From an uncultured Acidobacteriota bacterium (GTDB taxonomy: Bacteria; Acidobacteriota; Terriglobia; Terriglobales; Acidobacteriaceae), in the NCBI GenBank assembly GCA_903851035.1, contig CAINND010000093.1, positions 1 to 64,000 on the forward strand: 64,000 nucleotides of DNA, given 5' to 3'. Position 1 is the stretch's first letter, and each line of letters opens with the position of its first letter. The notes below the pieces were generated by a model. The model was not told the DNA's origin. It saw nothing but the letters and a program-made list of their open reading frames with translations, and made no database searches. The translations under genes were made by a program, and so were the position numbers. This document shows positions 1 to 8,282 of this stretch, piece by piece.

Positions 1-1
1 C

Positions 2-550
2 GACCTGAACAACTACAACCTCATCTTCATCACCCTCGGACTGCTGCTGCACTGGCGTCCCAAGAGCTTCGTCAAGGCCGTCAGCGAGTGCGTTCCCGCC
101 ACCGGCGGCGTGCTCATCCAGTTCCCCTTTTATGCCGTCATCTTCGGCATGATCGTGGGTACGGGCATCTCGGCCTGGATGGCGGATCTATTCTCCCGCG
201 TCACCACGCAGCAGACCTATCCGCTGCTGGTCGCTCTCTACTCGGCGCTCATCGGAGTCTTCGTTCCCTCCGGCGGCAGCAAGTGGGTCATTGAGGCGCC
301 TTACGTTCTGCAGGCGGCCAACACCCTGCACGTCCATCTGGGATGGGTGGTGCAGATTTACAACGCCAGTGAGGCCTTGCCCAACCTGGTCAACCCCTTC
401 TGGATGCTGCCGCTGCTTGGCCTGCTGCGCCTGAAGGCGCGCGACCTGGTCGGCTACGGCGTTTTGCAGATGCTGGTGCATGTGCCGGTGGTCTTCTTCT
501 TCTGCTGGTACTTCGCGCACACCATTCCGTACCTCGCTCCCGTCAAGTAG
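2..550 (+). CDS. Short-chain fatty acid transporter, AtoE family (C-terminal part)
   Basis: The reading frame is open from the window edge, so the N-terminus is missing and 182 residues are visible. The segments GGVLIQFPFYA, VPSGGSKWVIEAP and NPFWMLPLLGL match the conserved C-terminal half of AtoE/SCFA transporters (PF02667), which import short-chain fatty acids such as acetoacetate or butyrate across the inner membrane. Hydrophobic stretches alternate with short loops, as expected for a polytopic permease. The next gene starts about 110 bases downstream, so co-transcription is possible but not shown. Family assignment is confident; the substrate is not determined. Confidence 0.85.
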   Translation, partial: DLNNYNLIFITLGLLLHWRPKSFVKAVSECVPATGGVLIQFPFYAVIFGMIVGTGISAWMADLFSRVTTQQTYPLLVALYSALIGVFVPSGGSKWVIEAPYVLQAANTLHVHLGWVVQIYNASEALPNLVNPFWMLPLLGLLRLKARDLVGYGVLQMLVHVPVVFFFCWYFAHTIPYLAPVK

Positions 551-662
551 AGGGCGCGCGCTACCTCCCAGCGGACGGTGCATTGGCGCCGTCCGCTGAT
601 TTATTCTTACCGCAGGGCGCTCCTGCCCTCGTCTAACTTTTCTTGGAAGGGAACTACCGACA

Positions 663-1661
663 ATGCGTGCATGGCTGCTGGATGATTACAACGGTGTGGA
701 TAAAATGCGTCTCGTCGAGGTTGACGATCCCAGGCCCGCCGCCGGAGAGGTTGTACTTCGCACCCTCTTCGCCGGGCTCAACCCGGCCGATGCCTTTCTT
801 GCCGTCAACCAGTACCCGGCGCGTCCCACCTTCCCGCACATCCTCGGCCGCGATGGCGCTGGCGAAGTCGTTGCCCTCGGCGAAGGCGTCACCGGACTGA
901 AGGTAGGCGACCGCGTCGGCATTCTGCGTGGCGATACCGGCGTCGATCGCTGGGGCACCCTGGCCGAAAAGGTTGTCGTCGAGGCCTCGCACCTCGTTCC
1001 CATCCCCGCCAACTGGACGCTGGAAGAGACCGCCGGCGCGCCGCTCGTATACCTCACCGCATGGCAGGCGCTCACCCAGTGGACGGAGCCCGCCACCCCG
1101 CCCGCGCCCGGCAGTGTGCTGCTCGTCACCGGAGCCAGCGGCGGAGTCGGTTCGGCCTGCGTGCTGCTTGGCCGCTCGCTCGGCCTCACCGTCATCGGTC
1201 TCTCGCGCAGCGAGCAGAAGGCCAAGGAACTCATCGCCCTCGGCGCGGACTTCGTCTTCGACCCCGCCGCAAACAACCTGCACAAACAGGTGCTGGCCGC
1301 CATCGCGCCGCGCCGCGTGGACATCGCCGTGGACATGGTCGCCGGCCCGCTCTTCAACGAACTCATCGGCATGCTCGGTTACGGCGGACGCATCAGCGTC
1401 GTCGGCCGCAGCGGTGGCCCGGTGCCGGAGTTCAACACCGCATCGCTCTTCTTCCGCCGCAACCGCGTCGGCGGCGTCACCGTCAGCGACTACTCCTCGG
1501 CGGAGGCGCAGCAGCATTGGAAGGAAATCGTCCGCCGCCTGGACACGCTGGGCAAAAAGCCGGTGGTGGATGGCGTCTTCGACTTCGCCGTCGTGAAAAA
1601 GGCCTTTGCCCGCCTGGCCGAGGGCCCCATGGGCAAGGTCCTTGTGCGCGTCGGCAAGTAG
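663..1661 (+). CDS. Zinc-independent MDR oxidoreductase (quinone oxidoreductase-like)
   Basis: This 332-residue protein has the medium-chain dehydrogenase/reductase layout: an N-terminal GroES-like domain (GRDGAGEVVALGEGV near residue 60) and a Rossmann NADPH-binding domain with the glycine motif TGASGGVGSA. The cysteine and histidine ligands of zinc alcohol dehydrogenases are absent, which points to the NADPH:quinone oxidoreductase/zeta-crystallin branch. It probably reduces quinones or activated alkenes in the cytoplasm. A GGAAGGG-type ribosome site lies about 12 bases before the ATG. A strong stem-loop terminator follows the stop codon. Confidence 0.85.
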   Translation: MRAWLLDDYNGVDKMRLVEVDDPRPAAGEVVLRTLFAGLNPADAFLAVNQYPARPTFPHILGRDGAGEVVALGEGVTGLKVGDRVGILRGDTGVDRWGTLAEKVVVEASHLVPIPANWTLEETAGAPLVYLTAWQALTQWTEPATPPAPGSVLLVTGASGGVGSACVLLGRSLGLTVIGLSRSEQKAKELIALGADFVFDPAANNLHKQVLAAIAPRRVDIAVDMVAGPLFNELIGMLGYGGRISVVGRSGGPVPEFNTASLFFRRNRVGGVTVSDYSSAEAQQHWKEIVRRLDTLGKKPVVDGVFDFAVVKKAFARLAEGPMGKVLVRVGK

Positions 1662-1691
1662 TACCAAATAACGCAGCGGTAATAAACAAAC

Positions 1692-1723
1692 AAAAGGGGG
1701 AAGCCATAAGGCTTCCCCTTTTT
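1692..1723. terminator. Bidirectional intrinsic terminator
   Basis: A near-perfect stem (AAGGGGGAAGCC with GGCTTCCCCTT, loop ATAA) is flanked by A-rich sequence on the left and a run of T on the right. It lies between the end of the oxidoreductase gene and the end of the convergent gene at 1803, so it can stop transcription from both sides. Confidence 0.85.
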
Positions 1724-1802
1724 GCTCGTTTAGTTTCCATTAGTGAGAGGATTGCGAGCAGGCTAACGATTTTGTGCGAGGTAAAGCCAAAAGCAATCAA
1801 CC

Positions 1803-2906
1803 TCATGGAACTTGATATACCGTCAGCTTTGAATCCAGTAGGACAGCTAGCTTCTTGCCATTCCTCGACAAAGCGTACGAGTAGGTCAGCGTATTCATCG
1901 GGACCTTGACGGTCAGCAGTGCAGTTCCCGTGTTCATATCCAAAAGCACGATGTCCCGGCCAACAAACTTGCCAGACATGTCGAGCGATGGATGCCTGCC
2001 TTTTGCTTCGATCAACTCCTCGACCACACGCAGGGACTGAGGGGATACTACGGGACTGCTGCGGACCAGGATACCCCGATCGATATAAGCATCTTTGGGC
2101 GGTTTATATGCCGCCGAGGAGATGTTGCCTTCGCCGGTAATCTCCAACGGGCTGTCGCCATTCAGACTCGTGTAAATAATGTGCCCGTCGCCAAGCAGGT
2201 TGTGCCGTGTGCATTCCAGCATCGTCCACGGCGCATTCTTGCCCGTCTTCACATCCATTCGAGTGAACTGCGTCTGATAGCAGCTCTTCGTCTGCACTGT
2301 AATTGGAAAAATGACCGATTCGTCGCCGAAAAGGGCTGATTTTCGTTTGACTCCTTCTGGCAGATCAAACGCCTTAAGCACTTGCAAATTCCCATTCCTG
2401 AGAACGTGTATGATGTTGTCTCGTGAATGGGCATAGATCAAGGATCGGTCTGGAGAAAATATTATCGCAGTTTGCATCCCTGTGGGATATTGCGCCATTT
2501 CCTTGCACTGGGCATCATAGGTGATAATCTTATCCACAGTATCAAGAGTAAAGCCTTCAGTGCGCTGAGAAAACAGCCTCAGATATTCCCATTGCATCGC
2601 TTCGGTACTGCATTCAGAGAGTACGCTGCCGGTCTGCGACAAGTGCAAAACCTTCCCCTTATAGCCAGAGGATTGATCGCGGGTTTGAAGTGCCATCGAC
2701 GCCTCTGTAGGGAAGGCAACCCACAGTGAACCGTCGTCTGAAAAGTCCATCGTCTGTGGAAGCGATGAGCCATTCAAGACCCCTCGATCTACATGCCAAC
2801 CGTAGGCCTTCAGGTCAATCGGAGTCGCTGCCATTGGCCCCTGCGAGAGAAGGGCGGTAGAGAGTAATAAAAGAAACAAAGCCGCCAGCCATCTCATTTT
2901 CAACAT
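1803..2906 (-). CDS. Secreted protein, probable beta-propeller, function unknown
   Basis: The 367-residue product starts with a typical signal peptide (MLKMRWLAALFLLLLSTALL). The rest is a string of beta-rich blocks such as SDDGSLWVAFP, SPDRSLIYAHS, TRMDVKTGKN and LSRNGKKLAVLLDSKLTVY. These resemble WD40/YVTN-type propeller blades in which a value is read and displayed repeatedly. No catalytic motif was recognised. Similar secreted propeller-like proteins are frequent in Acidobacteriota. It stands alone between two stem-loop terminators that share the GGGGAAGCC arm sequence. Confidence 0.6.
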   Translation of the reverse strand: MLKMRWLAALFLLLLSTALLSQGPMAATPIDLKAYGWHVDRGVLNGSSLPQTMDFSDDGSLWVAFPTEASMALQTRDQSSGYKGKVLHLSQTGSVLSECSTEAMQWEYLRLFSQRTEGFTLDTVDKIITYDAQCKEMAQYPTGMQTAIIFSPDRSLIYAHSRDNIIHVLRNGNLQVLKAFDLPEGVKRKSALFGDESVIFPITVQTKSCYQTQFTRMDVKTGKNAPWTMLECTRHNLLGDGHIIYTSLNGDSPLEITGEGNISSAAYKPPKDAYIDRGILVRSSPVVSPQSLRVVEELIEAKGRHPSLDMSGKFVGRDIVLLDMNTGTALLTVKVPMNTLTYSYALSRNGKKLAVLLDSKLTVYQVP

Positions 2907-3043
2907 GACATCCAGCTTTCTTGAATGGAGATTGAATATCGTCTCGCGGCCATGATAGTAAAACGTATGAATAACTGTCGATAACCGGCCATTCCACTCG
3001 CTACCAACAAGTCATCCAATGCAGCCCTAATAGCCAAACAAAT

Positions 3044-3075
3044 AGGGGAAGCCTTTACGGTTTCCCCCTGTTTTG
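3044..3075. terminator. Stem-loop terminator, related to the one at 1692
   Basis: The arms AGGGGAAGCC and GGTTTCCCCCT (one G-T pair) flank a short loop and are followed by TGTTTT on the plus strand. The sequence, including the preceding CAAACAAA, resembles the terminator at 1692-1723, so the two flank the propeller gene like a duplicated element. It lies just beyond the stop codon of the PEP-CTERM gene on the minus strand. Confidence 0.6.
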
Positions 3076-3088
3076 CAATCCTTACGCT

Positions 3089-3805
3089 TTACAGCATTTT
3101 CTTTGCAAAGCTGCCTACGGCCAGCAGTACTCCACCACCCAGTACCAGCAGGAAGCTAGGCGGCTCCGGCACGCTGGGCAGGGTGCTGTTCGTCACGCCG
3201 CAGCACCATGTCGGCGGAGGCGTGCTGATGCGGTTCACCGGGATGCTGTTCTTGGCAATCGCTGCCGCAGGCGGCGCCGGTGGCGTCACCGTCGGAGGAA
3301 TCAGCGAGGGCAGTCCGGATTCCAGCGCGATGTCCGGCGGAGGAACGTCCGGCGGCATCACCTGTGCGGGCAGCGGCTCGGGCTTCTTCACTTCAATGCG
3401 ATTGCCGCAGCGCGCGCGCACCATGTGCTTGCCGTCGGTCAGCACCAGCTCGTTCGCGGGGATCACCACCGCGTGCTGTGTCCAGCGCACCTGGTCGTCC
3501 TTGCGATAGCTGACGTAGGCCATGACCGGCTGCTTCAGCCGCGTGAACCACATGCGCTCCGGCTGCAGGCCTTCGTAGTGCTTGCGCACCACGTTATCCT
3601 TCGCCATGGAGTCGGCGAGTTCGCGCTCATCCATCAGCCCGCCCGGAATCACCGAGAAGGGAAATATCTGCCGTGCCGCGCGGAATGTCAGCTTCGGGGC
3701 CTTGACCTCCAGCGTCTCCATCTGGAAGCGCCGCCAGACCTTGTACCCGAGAAACCCCTGTAATCCGATGCACAGGAACAGAAGTAAAAAGATGGTTTTC
3801 TTCAT
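3089..3805 (-). CDS. PEP-CTERM sorting-domain protein next to the two-component system
   Basis: The 238-residue protein has an N-terminal signal or anchor segment (MKKTIFLLLFLCIGLQGFLG), a globular middle part, a long proline-rich linker (about residues 140-210), and a C-terminus reading VPEPPS, then a hydrophobic segment, then AKKML. That tripartite end is a PEP-CTERM signal, recognised and cut by exosortase; the exosortase gene is at 26698. The start is the ATG preceded by AAGGAG at six bases; an in-frame TTG two codons upstream was rejected. It begins 45 bases after the response-regulator stop, so it is probably the third gene of that operon. It may be an exported product or a sensor of sorting capacity; this is inference. 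Confidence 0.8.
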   Translation of the reverse strand: MKKTIFLLLFLCIGLQGFLGYKVWRRFQMETLEVKAPKLTFRAARQIFPFSVIPGGLMDERELADSMAKDNVVRKHYEGLQPERMWFTRLKQPVMAYVSYRKDDQVRWTQHAVVIPANELVLTDGKHMVRARCGNRIEVKKPEPLPAQVMPPDVPPPDIALESGLPSLIPPTVTPPAPPAAAIAKNSIPVNRISTPPPTWCCGVTNSTLPSVPEPPSFLLVLGGGVLLAVGSFAKKML

Positions 3806-3850
3806 AAGCAACTCCTTCGCCGCATTCCTCTCGTCGTTGGTAACGCCTTC

Positions 3851-5374
3851 TTATGGGTGCTCATGGCGTTCCCCTGAACCCACGGCCATCGCGGAGGAGA
3901 ACCTGCTGCCAGCATTGGAGGCGGGTTCTTCGTCTAGCATACGGCGCGCGCCCCTGGCAGGAATCGCCGGGGGTGCTGCCTTTTCCCGTGGACTGATGAT
4001 ACCGTACTGGCGCGATTTGTAAATAAGCGCCTTATAACAAATTCCCAACATCGCTGCCGCGTCCTTGCGTCTCCACTGCGTTTTATCCAGTGCCGCGCGG
4101 ATGGCTTCCGCCTCCGCCTCGCCCTTCATCTCACGCACAATCTGCTTCAAATCGGTCGCGGAATCCGTCTTGCGGCGGCGCATTCCGCCCGGCTTGCGTG
4201 CCTCGCCGGCTGCCACCGGCGACGCAGGCAAGCTTTCTTCGCCCAGAACCAGGTAACGTTTCACTACGTTGTGCAGCTCGCGCAGATTTCCCGGCCATGT
4301 GTGCGCCATCAGCGACTGGCGCATCGCCATACTCAGCGGACGCTCCGGCTGGTGCAGCGCAACCGCCATATGCTTCATAAAGTTACGGAAGAGCGGCACA
4401 ATCTCCTCGCGGCGCTCACGCAGCGGAGGCAGGCACAAACTGAAGCCATTCAGCCGGTAGTACAGATCCAGCCGCAAGCGGCCCTGCTCCACCGCCAGCT
4501 TCACATCCACGTTCGTCGCCGCCAGAATGCGCACATCCACCTGCACCGGGCTCTTGCCGCCAAGCCGGAAGAAGCTCTGTTCCTGCAATACCTGCAACAA
4601 CTTAGCCTGCAAACGCGGAGGCATTTCGCCAATCTCGTCCAGCAGAATCGTGCCCTTGTCGCACTGCTCAAAGTAGCCCGGCTTGGCCGTGCTGGCGCCC
4701 GTAAAAGCTCCCGCCTCGTAGCCAAACAGCTCGCTCTCCAGCAGCTCCTCGGGGATGGCCGCACAGTTGATCTTCAAAAAGCGGCGCTTCGAGCGCGGCG
4801 AGTGAGTGTGCAACAGTTGAGCAATAATCTCCTTACCTGTTCCACTTTCGCCGGTAATCAGCACCGGCATGTCCACCCGCGCAATGCGCAATACCTGCTC
4901 GTACAGCTTCTTCATCGCCGGTGCCGCGGCCAGGAAGAACTTCTCCCCGCCCAGCTCCTCGCAAAGGATGTCACTTACTTCTTCCGTCTCGTCCGCCTCG
5001 GGTGCAACCTCAATCACTCCGGCGTAGCGCCGCACGGCTTCCAGCAAACGCTCTTCATCCACGGGCTTGGCCAGATAGTCGGCGGCGCCCAGCTTCATGG
5101 CCTGCACAATGCCGGCCGGGTCGTGCTGGCCGCTCAGCATCACAACGTGGGCCTCGGCGGCAATCGTGCGAATCTGGCTCAGGGTCTCCAGGCCGTCCAT
5201 GCCGGGCATCACCATGTCCAGCAGAACCATGGCGGGCTGTGGAGTGGCCTTCATCTCGCGCAATGCCTCCTGCCCATTGGCCGCCGTGCGCACACTGTAA
5301 CCTTCGCTTTGCAGCAGGCTGCGCACGTAGCGCAGCATCATCGGATCGTCGTCCACCACCAGTAGATGTGTCAT
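3851..5374 (-). CDS. Sigma54-dependent response regulator (NtrC type, PrsR-like)
   Basis: The 507-residue protein has three domains. The receiver carries acidic D8-D10 and phospho-acceptor D53 (LLDMVMPGMDG). The AAA+ domain has the Walker A GESGTGKE and a canonical sigma54-contact loop GAFTGA at residues 222-227. A Fis-type helix-turn-helix lies near the C-terminus (DAAAMLGICYKALIYK). It should be phosphorylated by the kinase encoded just upstream and then drive open-complex formation by sigma54 polymerase. The start overlaps the kinase stop in an ATGA. In known exosortase loci a kinase/regulator pair (PrsK/PrsR) controls PEP-CTERM genes with RpoN, so the same role is likely here. A longer upstream reading frame exists but lacks receiver-like sequence. 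Confidence 0.9.
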   Translation of the reverse strand: MTHLLVVDDDPMMLRYVRSLLQSEGYSVRTAANGQEALREMKATPQPAMVLLDMVMPGMDGLETLSQIRTIAAEAHVVMLSGQHDPAGIVQAMKLGAADYLAKPVDEERLLEAVRRYAGVIEVAPEADETEEVSDILCEELGGEKFFLAAAPAMKKLYEQVLRIARVDMPVLITGESGTGKEIIAQLLHTHSPRSKRRFLKINCAAIPEELLESELFGYEAGAFTGASTAKPGYFEQCDKGTILLDEIGEMPPRLQAKLLQVLQEQSFFRLGGKSPVQVDVRILAATNVDVKLAVEQGRLRLDLYYRLNGFSLCLPPLRERREEIVPLFRNFMKHMAVALHQPERPLSMAMRQSLMAHTWPGNLRELHNVVKRYLVLGEESLPASPVAAGEARKPGGMRRRKTDSATDLKQIVREMKGEAEAEAIRAALDKTQWRRKDAAAMLGICYKALIYKSRQYGIISPREKAAPPAIPARGARRMLDEEPASNAGSRFSSAMAVGSGERHEHP

Positions 5375-6213
5375 GCCGGCTGCTCCTCTTTCGCGCCAGG
5401 TCCGCGCATGGCAAACTCCGCCTCCGGCAAAGGAGGCACAAAGGGCAGGCGGAAGTGGAAGCTGCTGCCCACGCCCGGCTCGCTCTCTGCCCAAATCTTT
5501 CCCGAGTGCGCGCGCACAATGCGCTGCGCAATGGCCAGTCCCAGTCCGCAGCCCGGCATCTGTCCCGGCGCCGGAGTGGTGTAATACGCCTCAAAGACGC
5601 GCTCCAGATTCTCCCTGGCTATGCCGCAGCCGCTGTCCGTGATGGTTACCTGCGCGCAGTTCGGCGTGTGCGCCTTGGTGTCGCGGCCATCAAAGGCGGC
5701 GCGGAAGCGTGAACTGCGCCGCTCCCAGAACTCCGGGCTCAGCGTCAACTTCACCCGCCCGCCGCGCGGAGTGAAGTGCCGCGCGTTCTCCAGCAGGTTG
5801 ATCAGCACCTGGCGCACCATCGCCTGGTCAAAGGGCAGTATCAGCGGAGAAGCGCACACATCCAGTTCGAACTCCAGCCCCTGCTCGGCGAACTCACCGC
5901 GCAGCAGGGAAAAGGTGTCCAGGACGCACTTTCTCAGATCGGCCTTCTGGGTCACCGGCATGCACTCCTCAGTAACCTTGGCTTGCGGGCCCAGCAGGCG
6001 CGCAATCTTATCTTCCATCTGGTGGCAGGCCATCACGACGTCAGCCAGTGCTCCGGCCTGTTCTTCCGTCAGCGGCCCCAGTTTCCCCGCCCGCAGCAGC
6101 TTCGCCTGGCCGGCAATCACCGCCAGCGAACCCTTCAAGTCGTGGATCGCCATGGCAATACCCGTGGCTTTCCAGTTCTGCTGTTGAGCGAGTTGTGAGA
6201 TCAATGTGGACAT
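5371..6213 (-). CDS. Cytoplasmic sensor histidine kinase (PrsK-like partner)
   Basis: The 280-residue kinase has no membrane segment. A short N-terminal region leads into the H-box AIHDLKGSL (His about 24 residues in). The HATPase domain has the N-box LINLLENARHFTPRGG, G1 box DSGCGI and G2 box GCGLGLAIAQRI. It should autophosphorylate and pass phosphate to the regulator whose start codon overlaps its stop. The start is uncertain: ATG at 6213 gives the compact form, ATG at 6297 adds 28 residues, and neither has a clear Shine-Dalgarno. It diverges from the exopolysaccharide operon. The absence of a sensor domain suggests that a partner protein or a cytoplasmic cue provides the signal. Confidence 0.85.
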   Translation of the reverse strand: MSTLISQLAQQQNWKATGIAMAIHDLKGSLAVIAGQAKLLRAGKLGPLTEEQAGALADVVMACHQMEDKIARLLGPQAKVTEECMPVTQKADLRKCVLDTFSLLRGEFAEQGLEFELDVCASPLILPFDQAMVRQVLINLLENARHFTPRGGRVKLTLSPEFWERRSSRFRAAFDGRDTKAHTPNCAQVTITDSGCGIARENLERVFEAYYTTPAPGQMPGCGLGLAIAQRIVRAHSGKIWAESEPGVGSSFHFRLPFVPPLPEAEFAMRGPGAKEEQPA

Positions 6214-6326
6214 AGGGTTTACCCATTGGTACGAGAAGAAGTGGACTCTCTGCTGAAATTTCGTTTGATCCCATGATTTCAATGTGTTAGCTTCCATCCT
6301 ACAAAGGTGGAAGGGGCGTGGAGGAC

Positions 6327-6342
6327 TGGCACTCTGATTGCA
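6327..6342 (+). promoter_or_regulatory. Sigma54 (RpoN) promoter of the exopolysaccharide operon
   Basis: The element reads TGGCAC, five bases, TTGCA. It matches the -24/-12 consensus with the required ten bases between the GG and GC pairs. The predicted start of transcription is near 6353, only about five bases before the ATG at 6358, which has no Shine-Dalgarno. A dyad (CTTCCA at 6291-6296 and TGGAAG at 6308-6313) lies just upstream and could bind an activator. Two sigma54 activators are encoded on either side. Confidence 0.75.
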
Positions 6343-6357
6343 CATTCCCACCCTGCT

Positions 6358-7404
6358 ATGGCACAACGTGCTAAAAATTCGCCTCTGATTGAGCCCTTCG
6401 GCCTGCCCGAAAGCATTCTTTTCGGCCGGTCGCAGACCATGGCCGCCATCCGCCGCAACCTGCAGAAGGTGGCCGACACCAATATCCCCATCCTTATTGA
6501 GGGGGAGAGCGGCACGGGTAAGGAAGAAGTATGCAGGTTCGTGCACCATCAGTCGCCGTGGCATCACGGGCCGTTCGTCAAGGTGAACTGTCCGGCGATT
6601 CCGCCCGCGCTGGTGGAAAGCGAGCTGTTTGGCTATGAAAGGGACGCGTTTACAGGCGCTTCCCCTTCCGCGGCCGGGCGCGCTGCCGCGGGAACGCTCT
6701 TTTTAGATGAGATCAGCGAACTGGACATGGCGTTGCAGTCCAAACTGCTGCAAGTGTTGCAGGAGGGCCAGTTGCAGGCGGATGGGGAAGATGGGCACAA
6801 GGTGAATGTGCGCATCATCTGCTCCACGCACCGGAATCTGCGGCAGGAGGTGGCCACGGGTGGTTTTCGCCAGGACCTTTATTACCGTATCAGTGGGCTT
6901 GTGTTGCGGTTACCGCCCCTGCGCGAGCGGCTGGAGGATCTGGATGCCCTGGTCGAATACTTCATCGGGCTTTACAACGAGCGCTTTCACTGCCAGGCGC
7001 CGCCCGTGAGTTCTTCCACCATGGCGCGCATGGCGCTGCATAACTGGCCGGGAAACATCCGTGAGCTGGAGAACCTGGTGAAGCGCTATGTGGTTGTCGG
7101 CACGGAAGATGTCGTGCTTTCTGAGATTGGCGGCAGCACCTTGGGCGGCACGGCCCCCGAGGTGGATGCGGTGGAAGAAGGTTTGAGCCTGAGCGAGATG
7201 ACGCGCCAGGCTATGCGGTTGATGGAAAGTCGTATTATTTTGAACAGTTTGCGGCAGAATCAGTGGAATCGCCGCCGCACCGCGCGGGCGCTCAAGATCA
7301 GCTATCGCTCGCTGCTGTATAAGTTGAAGCGGTCGGGCGTTGCCGGCCGCCGCGAAAACGGATCCGCCGAGGCGGAGGGAAGGACGTTGGGAAACCAGTC
7401 ATGA
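6358..7404 (+). CDS. Sigma54 activator without receiver domain (PspF-like architecture)
   Basis: The 348-residue protein consists of an AAA+ domain (Walker A EGESGTGKE, about residue 45) and a C-terminal Fis-type helix-turn-helix (RRTARALKISYRSLLYKL). There is no N-terminal regulatory domain, so activity must be set by partners or by its own level. The sigma54-contact loop reads DAFTGA (residues 96-101) instead of GAFTGA, an unusual change in the first position. The start is the ATG at 6358, chosen because the conserved domain begins about 18 residues later; a GTG at 6307 would lie upstream of the sigma54 promoter. It is the first gene of the export operon and overlaps the next gene by ATGA, which suggests autoregulation. 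Confidence 0.8.
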   Translation: MAQRAKNSPLIEPFGLPESILFGRSQTMAAIRRNLQKVADTNIPILIEGESGTGKEEVCRFVHHQSPWHHGPFVKVNCPAIPPALVESELFGYERDAFTGASPSAAGRAAAGTLFLDEISELDMALQSKLLQVLQEGQLQADGEDGHKVNVRIICSTHRNLRQEVATGGFRQDLYYRISGLVLRLPPLRERLEDLDALVEYFIGLYNERFHCQAPPVSSSTMARMALHNWPGNIRELENLVKRYVVVGTEDVVLSEIGGSTLGGTAPEVDAVEEGLSLSEMTRQAMRLMESRIILNSLRQNQWNRRRTARALKISYRSLLYKLKRSGVAGRRENGSAEAEGRTLGNQS

Positions 7405-8231
7405 AAGCTGTCACGCGTTGCACACTTGTGGTTCTTGTCCTGATGCTGGCCGCGGCCCTGGCCATAGCGCAGTCCAATGCGAGCGCGCCGGCGGGGAATT
7501 ATGATGCCGCGCAACCTTTGCAACCGGCGCAGGCCGTGCCTGTCAGCAACCTGCCGCCGCCACCGGCGATGAACACTCCGGCGCAGACGGTGAAGCCGCA
7601 GCCCCTGCCGCCGCAGCCGGTGATTGTGGAGCGCGCCGCGCCGCAGCCGGAGACGGCTCAGCCGATGGCAGCGCAGGAGAAGGTTCCGCAGCCCGTTCGT
7701 CATCCCAATGCCCAGCAGCCCATGGCAGAGCGGGCTCCAGCGGCGGGTGAGAGCTACATTATTGGCGAGGGCGACGTGCTGGCCATCAACGTATGGCATG
7801 AGACGGAGCTGACTCGCACCCTGCCGGTGCGCATGGACGGCATGATTACCCTGCCGCTGATCGGCGACATGAAGGCCGCCGGGCAGACGGTGGATCAGTT
7901 GAGCGCGACCATCACCACCAAGCTGAAGCGCTACCTGGAGGCGCCGGAGGTCACGGTGATCGTGCAGGAGCCGCGCAGCCAGTTCTTTACCGTCATGGGG
8001 AAGGTGTTGAAGCCCGGCTCCTATCCGCTTGGGCAGCGGCTGTCGGTGATGGACGCGCTGGCCCTGGCCGGCGGCTTCAAGGACTTTGCCAAGGTCAACA
8101 AGATTCAGGTGGTGCGCACCCATCGCGATGGCCGCGTGGAGCGCATTCCCTTTGATTACAAGCGTGCCGTATCCGGTGACATTCAACACAACTTTCAACT
8201 CGAGCAGCACGATCTGATCGTGGTGCCGTAG
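7401..8231 (+). CDS. Polysaccharide export protein, OPX/Wza-like
   Basis: The 276-residue product has a signal peptide, a long Pro/Gln-rich spacer (about residues 25-115), then a poly-export domain starting at ESYIIGEGDVLAINVW and an SLBB domain (VMGKVLKPGSYPLGQRLSVMDALALAGG). Proteins of this family form the periplasmic and outer-membrane channel through which exopolysaccharide leaves the cell. There is no lipobox, and the usual C-terminal amphipathic helix of Wza is missing, so the outer-membrane pore may be supplied by the barrel protein encoded next. The gene overlaps the activator gene by four bases. Confidence 0.85.
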   Translation: MKAVTRCTLVVLVLMLAAALAIAQSNASAPAGNYDAAQPLQPAQAVPVSNLPPPPAMNTPAQTVKPQPLPPQPVIVERAAPQPETAQPMAAQEKVPQPVRHPNAQQPMAERAPAAGESYIIGEGDVLAINVWHETELTRTLPVRMDGMITLPLIGDMKAAGQTVDQLSATITTKLKRYLEAPEVTVIVQEPRSQFFTVMGKVLKPGSYPLGQRLSVMDALALAGGFKDFAKVNKIQVVRTHRDGRVERIPFDYKRAVSGDIQHNFQLEQHDLIVVP

Positions 8232-8282
8232 CTTTCGGCCCACGGGCCATGCATGGTTGCCTAGCGTTCAAGGAGTTTGGTC

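Noticed and set aside
3806-3990. A GG-N10-GC match upstream of the first PEP-CTERM gene
   Set aside because: Beyond the invariant pairs the -12 part does not fit the sigma54 consensus, and such pairs occur often by chance.
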